This document shows positions 9,040-22,152 of a stretch of 64,000 nucleotides of DNA, piece by piece. Under the pieces are notes generated by a model. The model was not told where the DNA came from, made no database searches, and saw nothing but the letters and a program-made list of their open reading frames with translations. The stretch is from contig NC_088355.1 of the NCBI RefSeq assembly GCF_036884655.1, forward strand, positions 20,156,001 through 20,220,000. The letters run 5' to 3'. This stretch comes from Musa acuminata AAA Group. Lineage: Eukaryota > Streptophyta > Magnoliopsida > Zingiberales > Musaceae. A program made the translations under genes and the position numbers. Numbering within the stretch: the first letter of the stretch is position 1; the number at the start of each line of letters is the position of its first letter.

Positions 9040-12000
9040 ATCTCTCCCTTTTTTATGATGACAACTACTTAATGACGGAGTTAACCTTAACTCTCGAAGT
9101 TTAAACAAACTTTCCCTATCAATATGCCATATTGATAGACACTCTTGGATTCAAAAATCCAAGCAACATGTCATCATAAACTTATGCATAACATGTCATG
9201 TCATCAACATACTTCTCCCCATTTGTCATCAACAAAAAGGAGAAGTACAACTATTCTTGTGTTTGTGATATAAGTTCAACTCATTGCATGAAAAACATAA
9301 TATCAAGTTTTATCGTCATGCAGTTTTGAAGCTAGAAAATTTAGCAAGTGTTACATCATGCTTAGAACATTCAAGCTATCAAGTTTTAGATATGCAAGTT
9401 TTACAACATATAAGATAGCACTTTTGCTTCTTTTGAGATAGCAACTTCTACATCATGCAAGCTAGCAAATTAGAGATGTTCAAGAAGGAAACTCTTGCTT
9501 CTTGAAATATGCAAGTTGCAAGCTAGCAAATTTTTGCTTCCTTTGCAATGTTTGAGGTCGTATTTTTTCTTCCGTTGCAAAGTGCAAGTTTAGCATGTTT
9601 AGCTTTTCTTGAAATAGCAATTGTTTGCTTCTCTTTAGACTATAAGCTAGCAATTTTTATGATATACAAGTTGGCATATTTGCTTTTCTTGAGATAGGCA
9701 CGATAGCACATTTTTTGTATTTTCTTGAGATTTCAGGCTAACAATTCTCGATGATGTTCAAGATAGTAATTTCTTCTCTTTTGAGAAGTGCATTTTTTGC
9801 TTTCTTCTTGAATTGTGCAAGCTAGCTATCTCCCCCTTAGTCATTGTCAAAAAGAAGGGAAGACCCTTTCTAAAGAAGGGAAGACCCTTTATGTCAATTT
9901 CTAAATCATGACAAAGGTGAGTAATCATTCTTATTTCAAAATTTCATAATTGAGATAAACCTTGAATTCAAATTAAGGCAATTTTAATCATGATTCACAT
10001 CATATGCAATACATCACATACATCATAATAAAAAGCATAAGTATTGCATGCATCATTTTAGCAATTTCATCACATGGCAAGATATCAGCAAATAAAATTA
10101 TGATGCAAGTTCTTGATATCTTAACATGATGCAAACATGGCATATGACAATCATAGCATCAATTTACCATATATTTCGATGCAAGCTTCTTTTGATATCT
10201 TAACATAATTCAAATTCAAATATGGCACTCATAGCATCAATTCATATATTTCTCATTCAAATATGGCACTCATAGTATCAATTTATATATTTCTCCCCCT
10301 TTGTCATCAACAAAAAGAAGAACGATATAAGCAAATTTTAAACGTAAGTGCGGTAATAATTCATGTCATAACTAGGTTTATGTCATTTTTCAACAATGAG
10401 TGATAGGATATCAATTATACAAACATCTCAAGAAAAACATGACATGGAGATAACTTTCATTACTTCTTCCTCTTTATTTGTTATTATCTTTTTACATGAA
10501 GGAGGAAAGTCACTTGTGAGCTTACTCGAATGAAGTTAAAATTGATAAGATATTAAAGCACACTTCATTTTTACAAGGATTAAGATATATGTGTGAATCA
10601 AATCCTTGCACATAAAACTATTTCTCTAAAGATATAAGAAGGAATCATCAAATCTATTTCTCGAAAGATATTTTTTACATGATAAGTCTATGAGAGATCA
10701 TTTGCTAGTTGATTCCATATGTCAAAAATCAATGATATGAATCAAACTCGATATGACATATGTTTATTAAGTCCAGAAGAGAATAATGTATCGAGAAAAT
10801 CCGATTGTTAGGATCAAGAAGATCCGAAAATAAAATGTAATACTTTCATGCATTCGGATATGGTTTTGTTATAGATTTTCAAACACAATCATGAAGATAA
10901 AACATGCTCATCATCATGGAAATTTTTGTATCCAAAACACATAATTTCCAACATGTTATTAAGGCATGTAATAGTGTAAAATTCTTATTATAGCAATTAT
11001 ATCCTATTATACATGATCAAAATTTCTTCCTATTTTATCATTATAAACAAGAAAGAAGAGGAGAAGAACAAAATAGTGTAAAATATTTTAATCATTTCAA
11101 GGCATATAAGCCATAAATACAATCACATCATGTCATGAAAGATAAAATCTCAAGGATCATGTAAATACCAAAAGACATGATTCATTTAAATAATTTTTTT
11201 AATAAAATGCAAGAAGTCATGGTGAACGATCTTGATTTACATAAAGTTTCAAAACATAATTATCAAGATCATGGTTAGTTTTGTAGATCTCCTCTTTCGG
11301 AAATGGTAAAAGGAAACGTAGGAAATATAAGATTTTGATTCATAAAGAAGATCTCAAATAATTCCAATAAACCAAGATTATGATTTGGATAAAAATTCAT
11401 TCAAATTCAGATCGTCAAATCAAAATCATTTTCAAGAAATTCATACCAATTGTTTGATATCAAGAAAATTCAAGAAGGACATGATACATTTGACAAATTT
11501 TTTTAATAGAGCAAAAGAATTATACAACCAAGAATCATGATTAAAATATATCAATATCATAGATCAAGTCATAATTCGTGATTCATCATAAAGTAAATTA
11601 ATTTTCAATCATCACATAAGGCATTTAAAAAATTTTTGAAATATAGGAGAATGATTAATTTCATCATGCAATGTTTCAATCAAATTCAAGTCATGAATAC
11701 CAATACTTTCGTATTATGAGTATCAATTCATGAATACCAAAAGATATTATTTGTGATTCATTTGTATCATTTCATTCATTCGAAAGATTCTCCTCTTTGG
11801 TAAATAAATCTAGGAGAACAAAATGAATTAAGGGAGATGTAACATCATTGTAGCATTGAACATGATTCATATTTAAAATATGTCTCATGTCATAAGTATG
11901 AATCAAGCATTTGTGAAATCCAAAATCATCCTCAAAGTCACATTTAATAAATTTATACATGACAAGCATAGATTTATTGAAAAGACAATAAGATAGAGGA

Positions 12001-12871
12001 TCGCATTTTATTTTTATAAATTTATATTCATGTGATTTGCTTCTTATAAGCATGTCATTACCTTTAATAAAACAAGTGTCAACATTTAAGATGGAAAAGT
12101 AAAAAACAAATCATCAAGCGTGATTCCATGATAACATCCTTTTAATATCTTGATATTCATCATCAAGTATGATTTTAAAAAGAATGTTCAAGAGATATCA
12201 TTAAGACCAAAAGCATGATACACTTATTTATTTTCAAAATATTCATCATGTTTATTTTCATGAGATTCACAAGATTGGTAAAATAAATTTATTAATCTCA
12301 ATAGGATAGAAAATTCATTTTCATTTCATACAATTGATTTCATGTGAGGGTATTCAAGTCTTTTGTGAAAACATGTATCATCATTTAAAATCGAAACATA
12401 AGTTTCGTCATGAAGCCGTCAAGACCAAACACATCATAATGTCACATCTATCATCAAAAGACTATCAAGAAATTCATACATAGATGTACATGCACTATGT
12501 CATCTTAATATGTCATGAGAATGTCATCTTAATTCGTCATAAAAATGATTAGACCAAAAACATGTTAATCTAAAATGAGAGTTTCAAATCAACATTTACT
12601 TCAAAAACTCATGCATGACATAAAATCATCAAGATACATATGCATGGATTAATCCTAAGCATTATCACATATCATATAATTATTATTCCTAATGTTGCAT
12701 ACATCATTCAACATTTCAAAACATAACATGCATGAAACCTTAGCAATATACTTTTCATGATCAAATTTTTAATTTTTCAAAGATGCTAAAAAGAAAAACA
12801 TGATATAATTTTTAAAAAATAATTTTTTATTTCATATTCCTACTATCTAAATTAAGCACTCATGAGAAACT
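9040..12871 (-). other. AT-rich non-coding internal region of the outer Sirevirus-like element
   Basis: About 3.8 kb of AT-rich sequence with no credible protein. Near the LTR it holds a primary polypurine tract (9040-9053 as its complement) and extra copies of the pattern CTCCCCCTTTGTCAT(C/T) plus CAAAAAGRAGAAG at about 9213, 9829 and 10291. On the minus strand these read as GATGACAAAGGGGGAGA-like purine tracts. Bases 9340-9830 contain many degenerate repeats around GCTAGCAA and AAGTTTTGC. The rest is a mosaic of CATCATGATT-like words. Short open frames here are chance. Confidence 0.7.
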
Positions 12872-13816
12872 TCAAGTAATTTCAAAATAATTCAAGAGAC
12901 TTGAGTTACTTACCTTGTAGTCGAAGCCTGTCAAAGCCCAATTCGCCGTTTCACCTTTGGAAGTTCTTGTTTCATCCTTGATTGCCTTCCTCTTCTTTGG
13001 CCTCTTTCTCTATTCAAGTTCATTGTTTATTTTAGATTTTTGTTTAATAAACTTATTAAGATTTAGTGTTCGAAGTTCAACTTCATCATTGTCCTCATCA
13101 CTTGAGTCATCGCTCAAGTGGTATTCATTTGTCCGGAGTTCCAAGTCCTTCCTATTCTTTGGAAGGTGATTCAAGTGCTTATCGGGTTCAAAATGTTCCA
13201 AAAGTGTCATTTCATAGGTCATTAATGACCCAATTAATTCTTCTAATGAAAAATCATTTAAATTTTTTATCTCATGTATTGCGGTTATTTTAGGATCTCA
13301 CTTTTTTGGAAGGGATATTGGGATCTTTCTTACGAGATCAAAATTCGAAAAAGATTTACCAAGAACTCTTAGATTATTGACGACATCCGTGAAACCGGTG
13401 TACATGTCGCCTATAGTCTCGCTTGGTTGCATTTAAAAAAGCTCAAAATCATATAATAAAATGTTAACTTTTGAGTCTTTGACTCTACTAGTTCCCTCAT
13501 GCGTGATTTCAAGTGTTCGCCAAATATCAAAAGCCATTTCGCACGTAGAAATCCGATTGAACTCATTTTTGTTCAAAACGCAAAATAAGGCAATAATAGC
13601 CTTTGCGTTTAAAGAAAAATACTTCTTCTCCAAATTCGACCATTCGTTCATCGGTTTAGAGGGAAGTTGAAAACTATTTTCAATAATATTTCATAAATCC
13701 AAATTCATAGAAATCAAGAAAACTCTCATTCGAGTTTTCCAATAAGTGTAGTCCAATCCGTTAAACAACGGTGGACGAACAACCGATAAGCCCTCTTGAA
13801 AGCCATGAAGAGTCAT
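12872..13816 (-). pseudogene. Broken copia-type gag (UBN2-like) of the outer element
   Basis: Parallel to the intact gag at 47636-48568. Pieces recognisable on the minus strand include MNEWSNLEKKYFSLNAKA, FNRISTCEMAFDIWRTLEIT and the acidic NEYHLSDDSSDEDNDEVEL. A C-to-T change gives a stop after DFELF, and other frames are needed for the downstream part. The last codons are followed by the splice-donor-like AAG|GTAAGT seen in the other copy. Non-functional. Confidence 0.85.
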
Positions 13817-13852
13817 TTCTCTCTGGTGTAAATCCGAAATGAGAAATACCGA

Positions 13853-13864
13853 GCTCTGATACCA
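13853..13864 (-). other. Primer-binding site of the outer element
   Basis: GCTCTGATACCA on the plus strand, that is TGGTATCAGAGC on the minus strand, perfectly complementary to the initiator methionine tRNA 3' end. It lies two bases inside the LTR boundary at 13867. Confidence 0.9.
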
Positions 13865-13866
13865 AT

Positions 13867-15018
13867 TGTTAGGATCAAGAGCACTAAGAGGGGGGTGAAT
13901 TACTGCAGCGGAAAACTTTCGACGATTAAAACTGCGTTCGTACGTTAAAAGCGATTTCGGTATGAAAGCCGATTCAAAAATGGCTTTAACTTAGAATAGG
14001 CGAAGTGCAGTTAAAGTAAAGCTATGGAGGCAGTTTACAGTTAAGATAGAGAACAGAAAGTAAATGCAAACCGAGATTTAGAGTGGTTCAGTCAATCTTG
14101 ACCTATATCCACTTTTGACTTTCTCCTCCGATGAGGTCACCGACATCCACTAGAGGCCTTCCTTCAATAGGCGAAGGCCAACCACCCTTTTACAGTTTCA
14201 CTCCTTTTGACAGGCTTAGGAGACAACCCTTACAAAAATTTCTCTCTTCTCTTGAAAGATCAAAACTTGGAAGAAAAGAGAGAGGAGGACTTCTAGCCTT
14301 TACAACACTTTTGAGCTCTAAAAATCATATAGTAAGATTGGATTTTCGGTGTCTTTTAGTTACCCTTTCATGCAGAAAAGGATGGGGTATATATAGGCCC
14401 AAACTGGTTTGAATTTGGAGCTCAAAAATGTCACCTCCCGAATTTCCGGGGTCCTAGAGGTACTACCTTCTGACTGGGGCAGTACAACCACCTGGCAGCT
14501 CAAAGAGTGAGCCTCTGGGCGATGCCACCGCCTGACAAGGGCGGTTGCACCGCCCAGTCTCGCTCGAAGACTGAGCCCAAGAGGTGCCACCGCCTGATTG
14601 GGGTGGTTGCACCGCCCAGTCTCGCTCAGAGACTGAGCCCAAGCGGTGCCACCGCCTGACTAGGGCGGTTGCACCACCTAGTCTCGCTCGTAGACTGAGC
14701 CTAAGCGGTGCCACCGCCGACCTTAGCGGTGCCACCGCTTAGCAGAAATTCTGGTCCGAATGGGTTGATCCATTCGACCCAATTTGGGTCTATCAAGGGC
14801 CCAATTGCCCCCAAATTAAGTTAATGGGATCACCTCCCATTCCTAACTTAATCTACATGCTAACTATGATATTTCTTAAGATATTTACTACAACTTGCTT
14901 CGGTGCGTCAATCGCTTCTTTCAGCGAGCTTCCGACGAACTTCCGGCGAACATCCGACGAACCTTCGACGATGCTCTAGCGGACTTCCGGCAAACTCCTG
15001 GACTTGCGATGATCCACT
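13867..15018 (-). repeat. Outer element's 5' LTR, first portion
   Basis: Starts TGTTAGGATCAAGAGC. It contains the TATA box TATATATA (14388-14395, minus strand), a GC-palindrome array at about 14455-14745, and a run of CTTCCGGCGAAC-like words. It is interrupted at 15018 by a solo LTR and resumes at 17500. Confidence 0.85.
14455..14745. repeat. GC-palindrome array, outer 5' LTR
   Basis: About four units of roughly 60 bp with GGCGGTTGCACCGCC-type inverted repeats and CTCGCTCGNAGACTGAGCCC spacers, on the upstream side of the minus-strand TATA box. Confidence 0.75.
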
Positions 15019-15137
15019 TGTTAGGATCGAGAGCACTAAGAGGGGGGGGGTGAATTAGTGCAGCGGAAATCTTACAGCAATTTAAAAGCTAAAGCTGCGT
15101 TCGTCCGATAAAAAATGATTTCGATATAAAAGCAGAA

Positions 15138-15460
15138 TCACAGTGCAGTTTGCGTCTAAGCGCAGTTTTGCGTCTAAGCGCAGTTTGCGTCTAAACACAG
15201 TTTGCGTCTAAGCGCAGTTTGCGTCTAAGCACAGTTTGTGTCTAAGCGCAGTTTGCATCTAAGCGCAGTTTGCGTCTAAACTCAGTTTTACGTCCAAACG
15301 CAGTTTTACGTCAAAACGCAGTTTTACGTCTAAACGCAGTTTTACGTCTAAACGCAGTTTTACGTCTAAACGTAGTTTTGCGTCTAAACGCAGTTTTATG
15401 TCTAAACGTAATTTTACGTCTAAATGTAGTTTTGTGTCTAAAAGCAGTTTTGAACCTTGA
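15138..15460. repeat. Minisatellite, 16-18 bp unit
   Basis: About eighteen copies of a unit related to GCAGTTTTACGTCTAAAC; the first half resembles the GCAGTTTGCGTCTAAGC form of the array at 895-1170. The frame rich in Leu, Asn and Val across it comes from the repeat and is not a gene. Confidence 0.85.
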
Positions 15461-16039
15461 AAAGCGTTTTACGTAGAAAGCAATTTGCAGTTATAAATGG
15501 AATCCGAATGTAAGCGTAAACTGTAGTGTGAAGATCGTACGAAAACACGATTTACGTTTGAATGCAGATTCTGAAAGATCAGAGCTTAGAAACTCGTTCG
15601 TAAAGGCGCAGAGGGCAGTAGCAATGTAGGAGGTTTGCAGTAATGATAAAGTGCTCAAGGTAAAAGCAAACCAGAGATTTAGAGTGGTTCGGTCAGTCTT
15701 GACCTACTCCACTTTTGGCTTCCTCCTCCGACGAGGTCACCGACGTCAACTAGCTGCCTTCCTTCAATGGGCGAAGGCTAACTGCCCTTTTACAGTTTCT
15801 CTCCTTTTGACAGGCTTAGGAGACAACCTTTACAGATCCTTTCTCTCCTCTCTTTACAACTCAAGACTTAAAGAACAGAAGGAGGAGAACTTTAGGACTT
15901 TACACAAATTTGAGCTCTTAGAATCACTGAAAAGATCAAGAATTCGGTGTGGATCTGTATCCTTTCAGTGTTGAATGGGTGGGGTATTTATAGGCCCCAA
16001 CCCAATTCAAATTTGGAGCTCAAAATGATCACATCCCGG

Positions 16040-16565
16040 AATTCCGGGATCAGGCGGTTGCACCTCTTGACTGGAGAGGTGGCACCGCCTGGCAGAGCTC
16101 GAAGACTGAGCTCAAGCGATTGCACCTCTCTGCCAGAGCTCGAAGACTGAGCTCAGTGGTTGCATCGCCTGGCAGAGCTCGAAGTCTGAGCTCGGTGGTT
16201 GCATCACCTGGCAGAGCTCGAAACTGAGCTCAGGCTGATGCACCTCTCTGCCAGAGGTGGTTGCACCTCTCTGCCAGAGCTCGAAGACCGAGCTCAGGCG
16301 ATGCATCTCCTGTCCAAAGAGGTTGCACCTCTCTGCCAGAGCTCGAAGACCGAGCTCGGTGGTTGCACCTCTTGGCAGAGCTCGAAACTTGAGCTCTGGC
16401 GGTGCTACCTCTTGACAGAGGAGGTTGCACCGCCCAGTCTCGCTTGGAGACTAAGCCCTGGGTGGTTGCACCTCTTGGCTGGGGCGGTTGCACCGCCCAA
16501 TCTCGCTGGGAGACATAGCCTGGGCGGTTGCACCTCTTGGCTGGGGCGGTTGCACCTCTTTTACT
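16040..16565. repeat. GC-palindrome and GAGCTCGAAGACTGAGCTC tandem array
   Basis: About ten degenerate units of 40-60 bp, longer than the array in the first solo LTR. It lies directly upstream (minus strand) of the TATA box at 15985-15992. Confidence 0.75.
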
Positions 16566-17494
16566 ATTCCGGCTCACTTGGTTTGGCTCCAAACTTGGTC
16601 CAAACCAGTCCGAACTTGGGCCTAATTGGCCCCTACTTGGGTTATAGGATTAACACCTAATCCTAACCCTAATTAACGTGCTAACTATGAATTTAAAGAC
16701 ATTTTCTAAGCTATTACAAAGTCCGCAAGTCAAGACTTCTTCTAGCGAGCTTCCGGCAAACTTCCGGCGGTCTTCCGATGAACTCTCGGAAACCATTCTG
16801 CGGACTCCCGGCAAGCTCCTAGACTTCACGATTTGATCTTAGCGAGTTCCAACGAGCTTCGTCGGCAAGCTCCGATCTTTCTCGGCGAGCTCCGTGAACT
16901 TCCAACGAACCTTCCGGCGAGCTTCCGAAAAACCCTTCGGCAAGCTCCCAACTCATTCTCGGCTAGTTCCGGTAGCATTCCCGACGAACCTTCGGACTTC
17001 CGTCGAACTCTCGAACTCGCAACAAATCCTTCGCGCTTGACTCCGACACTTTGTTTCGCTTTATGTCTTCATTGTTACCATAGTTAATCCTGCACAACAA
17101 AACAAAACTTCAATCGAGACAATTAATCCTAAGCAATTAACCAAGTTGTCCGACATGTCATTGGTCCCTCGACGCTTCGTCCGATTCTTCGGCGCATCGT
17201 CCTCTCGTGCAGCCTATTGCCCAATCGGCCAATTGACTCCGCAACTCCGATATCCTTGGCACAATACCCGCTCTTCTTGGCCCGATGCCCGAGTCCACGG
17301 CCCGAAGCCTTCTGTCGATACGCCGACCGATCCACCGGCCCGACGTCCAATCTTCTGACATGTTCCTTCGGCACAACATGATTTTCCTGCTTTAATTGTC
17401 TCATCCTGATCGAAGCATCCTGCGTCACTCAAAACGCAGATTAAATCATAAACATATATCAAGTAGTTTCATCATCAAAATACGAGATTCAACA

Positions 17495-17989
17495 CCACTT
17501 GGCAAGTTCTGACGAGCTTCTTTGGCAAGCTCCTGGACTTCTCGGATTTGTTCCCGCAGAACCTCCGACGACCGTCCGAACTTCTGTAGAACTCTCGAAC
17601 TCCCAACGTGATCATAGTCTGGACTCCGGCGCAAATCTTACTGCATGTCTTACTTCCATCGTAGTTAATCCTGCACATATAAAATAAAACTTTAATCGAG
17701 ACAATTAATCCTAAGCAATTAACCAAGTTGTCCGGCATGTCATTGGTCCCTCGATGCTTCGTCCGATTCTTCGGCATATCATTCTCTCTTGCGGCCTATT
17801 ACCCAATCGGCCAGTTGACTCTGTAACTCCGATATCCTTGGCACAATACCCACTCTTCTTGGCCCGATGCTCGAGTCCACGATCCGAAGCTTTCTGTCGA
17901 TATGTTGACCGATCCACCGGCCCAACGTCCAATCTTCTGACATGTTCCTCCGGCACAACATGATTTTTTCTGCTTTAATTGTCTCGTCC
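17495..17989 (-). repeat. Outer element's 5' LTR, second portion, truncated
   Basis: The LTR resumes after the solo LTR and matches 8540-8950 up to TTAATTGTCTCGTCCT. The last ~90 bp of the LTR are missing and gypsy copy 2 leader follows. The join lies in the shared motif TC(A/G)TCCT (17984-17990). Confidence 0.8.
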
Positions 17990-18891
17990 TTTGATCTCCA
18001 TGTGAATTGCAATAAGTTCTGGTTTCCTACCTTACTGCTACTGTAATTTAATTATCCTTATTCAAAAATCTAAAAAAAAATTGTTCCTATATTGCTGCAT
18101 AAACTTTTTGTCATAAAGTTTTCATCTCTACAACGAAAGATACATTACGGAATTCCAACTGCATAGCACAGTCTGTTTGATCTTGCTACTGCATTTTTTC
18201 TATCCAAATTTCTATAAATTTTTTATGACAGCTTTGACACTTCTTAAACAGCAGATTTTCCTTTGGTTTTATTAAAAAATTCTCAATATAAACAATTGAT
18301 CTTTTACGTCTAATCTGCTATAATTGAAAATCTGCATTGTAAAATTTCAGCCACATATTATTGCCTTAACCCATCTATTTGCAATCTTTTTTGAATGAAA
18401 TTTCTTATACACTTCATAGGTCATCTTGACTTCTATTTAAGATTGATCTATTGAGGAATTCATCTCTAAAAATGATTTCGTGTTGCTATAAATTTTCATC
18501 GTAAACTACTAAAATTTTTCGATGAGAATTCTGCTATCACAACTTGCACCAATTTTCTTATTGTTACTGCCAAAATTTTCTTGATTAAATTGGGCATCCT
18601 TGCTGTTATATAAACTGAGATATTGCTGTCAACTCTCTCCTCAAATCTCTCAAGTTTTTGGTGGAAATTTCATCGAGAAATCGTTGTTTCTTCGATGATA
18701 ATTCTACAGTAAACTTCCACTGATTTCTATCAAACCTTTGCTGTCATCTATCACAGATCTAAAACTTACATCCACAGCCCTAAAACGCCACCAAACCACA
18801 CCCTCAAACTGTATCCAAAACAGTCACAAAACAAGCCTAAACCGCAGCCTACATCCACCAATCCACCAACCCTTTCGACCTCAATCTATAC

Positions 18892-21800
18892 ATGCCTTTA
18901 ACCCGACAACAAAAGAAATATCTTAATATTATAGATTTGGAGGCATATACTATGGCATCGGAGGATGCAATCAATGCTAAATTCAAAGCCTTCGAGGCTC
19001 AAATGGAAGATAAGATTCAGACTCTCTTTACCGAATTCAGTTTGGGTCGACCATCAAGCCCGAAGAAATCACATCAAGGAGAGAGCTATAACCCATCACA
19101 CCAAGCCCGAAAGGATGACTTCCAAGAGAGGGGAGGCTCTATGACCAACCCCAGCCATCCATGCATGAGGGTGGACCTCCCTAGATGGGAAGAAAGAGAC
19201 ACGATTGATTGGATCTCGCGCGCGGAGCGATATTTTCGGTACCACAAAATCGCAGACACATCTATGGTGAAAATTACAACTATACATCTTGAAGGGGATA
19301 TCATATAGTGGTTTGACTGGTTTGAACATACTCATGGAGTCCTCTCATGGTGATAATTCAAAGAAGGACTAATGATCTACTTCGGACCAACGGACCAACC
19401 GATTACGAGAACATTGACGGACAACTAGCAAAGATCCAACAAACCTCCACCATTCAAGAGTACTAAACCATATTTGAAAGGTTATCTAATCAAACTTGTG
19501 ATTGGCCTCAAAAATAGCTATTGGAGACCTTCATTGAGGGCTTGAAGCTAGAGATCCGGGGAGAAGTTAAAGCATGACAACCGTACACGCTTTTCGCAGC
19601 CATCTCTTTCGCACAATTTCAAGAGGAGCGATTGAACCATGAAGGGCAAAGGACTAAGGTTGGTCCTCGACCAGCAATACTGAAACCCTCAGTCCCCCCT
19701 ATTGTCAACCAAGTCCCTACACCAAAAAGGTGGATAAGAGAAGAGCTTTGGGAGCGATCTGCGAAGGGGTTATGTTGGCACTGCGTTGAGCTATGGAGCC
19801 GCGAGCATCGTTGTAGAAAAGGGAGACTTATTATGATTGAACCAGTAGAAGAAGAGGTCATTGAATATCTCGAAGAGAGCCTTGAATATGAAGAAGAAGA
19901 TGTGGAAGAAGAGCCACAACCGACCAAAGTTATGATATATGCACTAGCCGGCTACTCAAACCCGCAAACGATGAAAGTTAGAGGTCTTCTCAAATAATAA
20001 TCGATCACTATTCTCATCGACACGGGCAGCACTAATAACTTCCTAAATAGTAAGGTTGCTGTCTGGATAGTCTTACCTATCAAGAATTATAGCAGGTTTG
20101 ACGTTAAGGTTGCCGATGGATGAATTTTGAAGTATGATCATAGGCGCCCGCGAGTGAAACTATTGTTGTAGGACCAAGAGATAATTGCATATTTTTCCTC
20201 CTCCCTCTTGATGATCATGAGACCATGCTCAGAATTGAATGGTTTATGACATTAGGTGATGTTTCATGAAATTTTATAAAACTAATTATGAAATTTTACA
20301 GTAAGAGGAAACATGTGATATTGTACGGGAAACATGGGTGCGACGTAATAACGATTTGCACACAACAAATAGAGAAGGTTTTGCATAAAGAATGCAGTGG
20401 CTTTTTGGTACAACTTGAGCAGTAAACTAAGGGAGAGCCAGTAGAATTTGAAGATCCAAACCTACTTTCTTTGCTTGCTGAATTTTCAGATATATTTGAA
20501 GAACTGCACAACCTACCTCTTACCCGTCGGCATGATCATTATATAACAATTCTTCCAAGCAAACCTCCAGCAAATATTCAGCCATATCAGTATCTATATT
20601 TCCAGAATGATGAAATAGAAAGGATTGTAAAAGAGATGCTCGAAATAGGAGTTATTCGGCCAAGTTGCAACCTCTACTCTTCACTGGTGCTACTTGTACG
20701 CAAGAAGGACGGAACATGGCGAATATACATTGATTACCGAGCTCTCAATGGCATAACCATCAAAGATAAATACCCTATTCTAGTAGTAGATGAATTGCTA
20801 GATGAAAGGGAGCACAAATCTTCACAAAGCTGAACCTTTGATCCGGGTATTATCAAATACGAGTGTGCGAAGAAGACATATCGAAAACCACCTTTCGAAC
20901 ACACAACGACCACTACAATTTTTTTGTTTCTTCAATAAAAGGTGGAATATCTTGGGCATATCATATCAGAGGAAGGTGTGATAGTGGACCCCTCCAAAAT
21001 AGAAACAATGCAGAACTGGCCAACCCCTAGGAACATAAAATTGCTACGTGGCTTTCTCGGTTTAACAGGCTACAACTGCAAGTTCATGAAAAACTATTGA
21101 AAGATCAGTGCACCACTCACTTCTTTACTGAAAAATGATACCTTCCAATGGTCGGACAAAGCCTCCGTTGCTTTTGATAAAGTTAAGGCAGCCATGACGA
21201 CGATGTTGATGCTAGCGCTACTAGATTTCAACCGACCCTTCATCATTGAGGCCGATGTATCTAGAGTCGGAATTGGAGATGTTCTCATACAAGATGGTCG
21301 ACCACTCACATACACTAACAAGGTATTGTCTCCCTTCCATCAAAACATGTCAACATATGATAAGGAGATGCTCGCTATTGTGCACACAGCAACGAGGTGG
21401 AGATCGTACTTGATCGGGCGATGCTTTCAAATCAAGACCGACCATAAAAGCCTAAAATATTTCTTGGAGCAGAAGATATCTTCCCCCGAGCAGCAAAAAT
21501 GGGTAACAAAACTTCTTGGATATGATTATGAAATAACTTACATGAAGGGGAAAGAGAATGTTGTTGCTAATGCGCTTTCACGGCTACCCAAGCAAACTGA
21601 ATTTTTTATTATTTTACTTTCGACTAGTGACTTCCTTAAAGATATTAAGAGGGAATGACAGGAAGATTTGGAGACTAGTAAAATCATAAAAAAATTGGAG
21701 GAAGCACCAAGCTCGAACGCTCATTACAATTGGGACTCAAAAGAATTACGCTATAAGAGACGCATTATGCTTGTGACAAATTCTACTTGCATCTTCACGA

Positions 21801-21946
21801 GCAAATTTTGGATAAAGTTATTCCATATGCAGGCTACTAAATTGAAAAGGAGTACAGCATATCACCCACAAACCGATGGTCAGACGGAAGTTGTAAATAT
21901 GTACTTTCAAACAGTCCAAAGCCATCCACCAAATATGACTACCTAA
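18892..21946 (+). pseudogene. Gypsy copy 2 gag-pol remnant
   Basis: Recognisable pieces in order: gag (18952-19305, CMRVDLPRWEERDTIDWISR, stop after LEGDII), zinc-knuckle region (19632-19997, LCWHCVELWSREHRC), reverse transcriptase N-part (20471-20833, [26 protein letters not shown]) and RNase H plus linker (21194-21658, IKTDHKSLKYF, KGKENVVANALSRL). An integrase scrap (21668-21946) retains STAYHPQTDGQTEVVN, more intact than in copy 1. Numerous stops rule out function. Confidence 0.85.
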
Positions 21947-22152
21947 GGAGAACTCCAAACCTAACCAAGTGTCATTATTGATCGACAGATTGTGACTCGA
22001 CGACGACGACCCACTACTGAAGTGCTAATACAATAGGTGAATCTACCAACAGAAGATATCACTTGGGAGAATTTTGACGACTTGAAGATCAAATTCCCAA
22101 AATTCATGAATCGTTAGCCTCGAGAACAAGACTGATTTGAAGAAGGCAAATT

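Larger units (their letters stand above)
15019..17494 (-). mobile_element. Second solo LTR of the Sirevirus-like family (target duplication CCACT)
   Basis: A 2,476-bp LTR starts TGTTAGGATCGAGAGC and ends GAGATTCAACA. It is flanked by CCACT at 15014-15018 and 17495-17499. It is close kin of the solo LTR at 740-3145, with the same order of minisatellite, TATA box (15985-15992, minus strand) and GC-palindrome array (about 16040-16565), but different repeat copy numbers. No internal sequence is present. Confidence 0.92.
1..17989 (-). mobile_element. Sirevirus-like Ty1/copia element, gag-only, interrupted by nested insertions
   Basis: This is a minus-strand LTR retrotransposon. On the plus strand its 3' LTR runs from before base 1 to 9039, its internal region is 9040-13866, and its 5' LTR starts at 13867 and is truncated near 17989. 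Seen: a methionine-initiator tRNA primer site next to the 5' LTR, LTR ends TGTTGAATC...CCTAACA read on the minus strand, a broken copia-type gag at 12872-13816, and several polypurine-like motifs. No protease, integrase or reverse transcriptase is visible, so it is a non-autonomous derivative. Later insertions at 740-3145, 3159-8534 and 15019-17494 interrupt the LTRs. Without the insertions the LTR would be about 1.8 kb. The Sirevirus assignment rests on gag type, primer site, repeated purine tracts and palindrome clusters upstream of TATA; it is an inference. Confidence 0.8.

Noticed and set aside
11772..12053. 93-residue minus-strand frame in the AT-rich region of the outer copia element
   Set aside because: No domain, and the complete sister element keeps no equivalent open frame.
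15270..15476. Leu/Asn/Val periodic protein
   Set aside because: Translation of the 17-18 bp minisatellite; no start context or conservation is expected.
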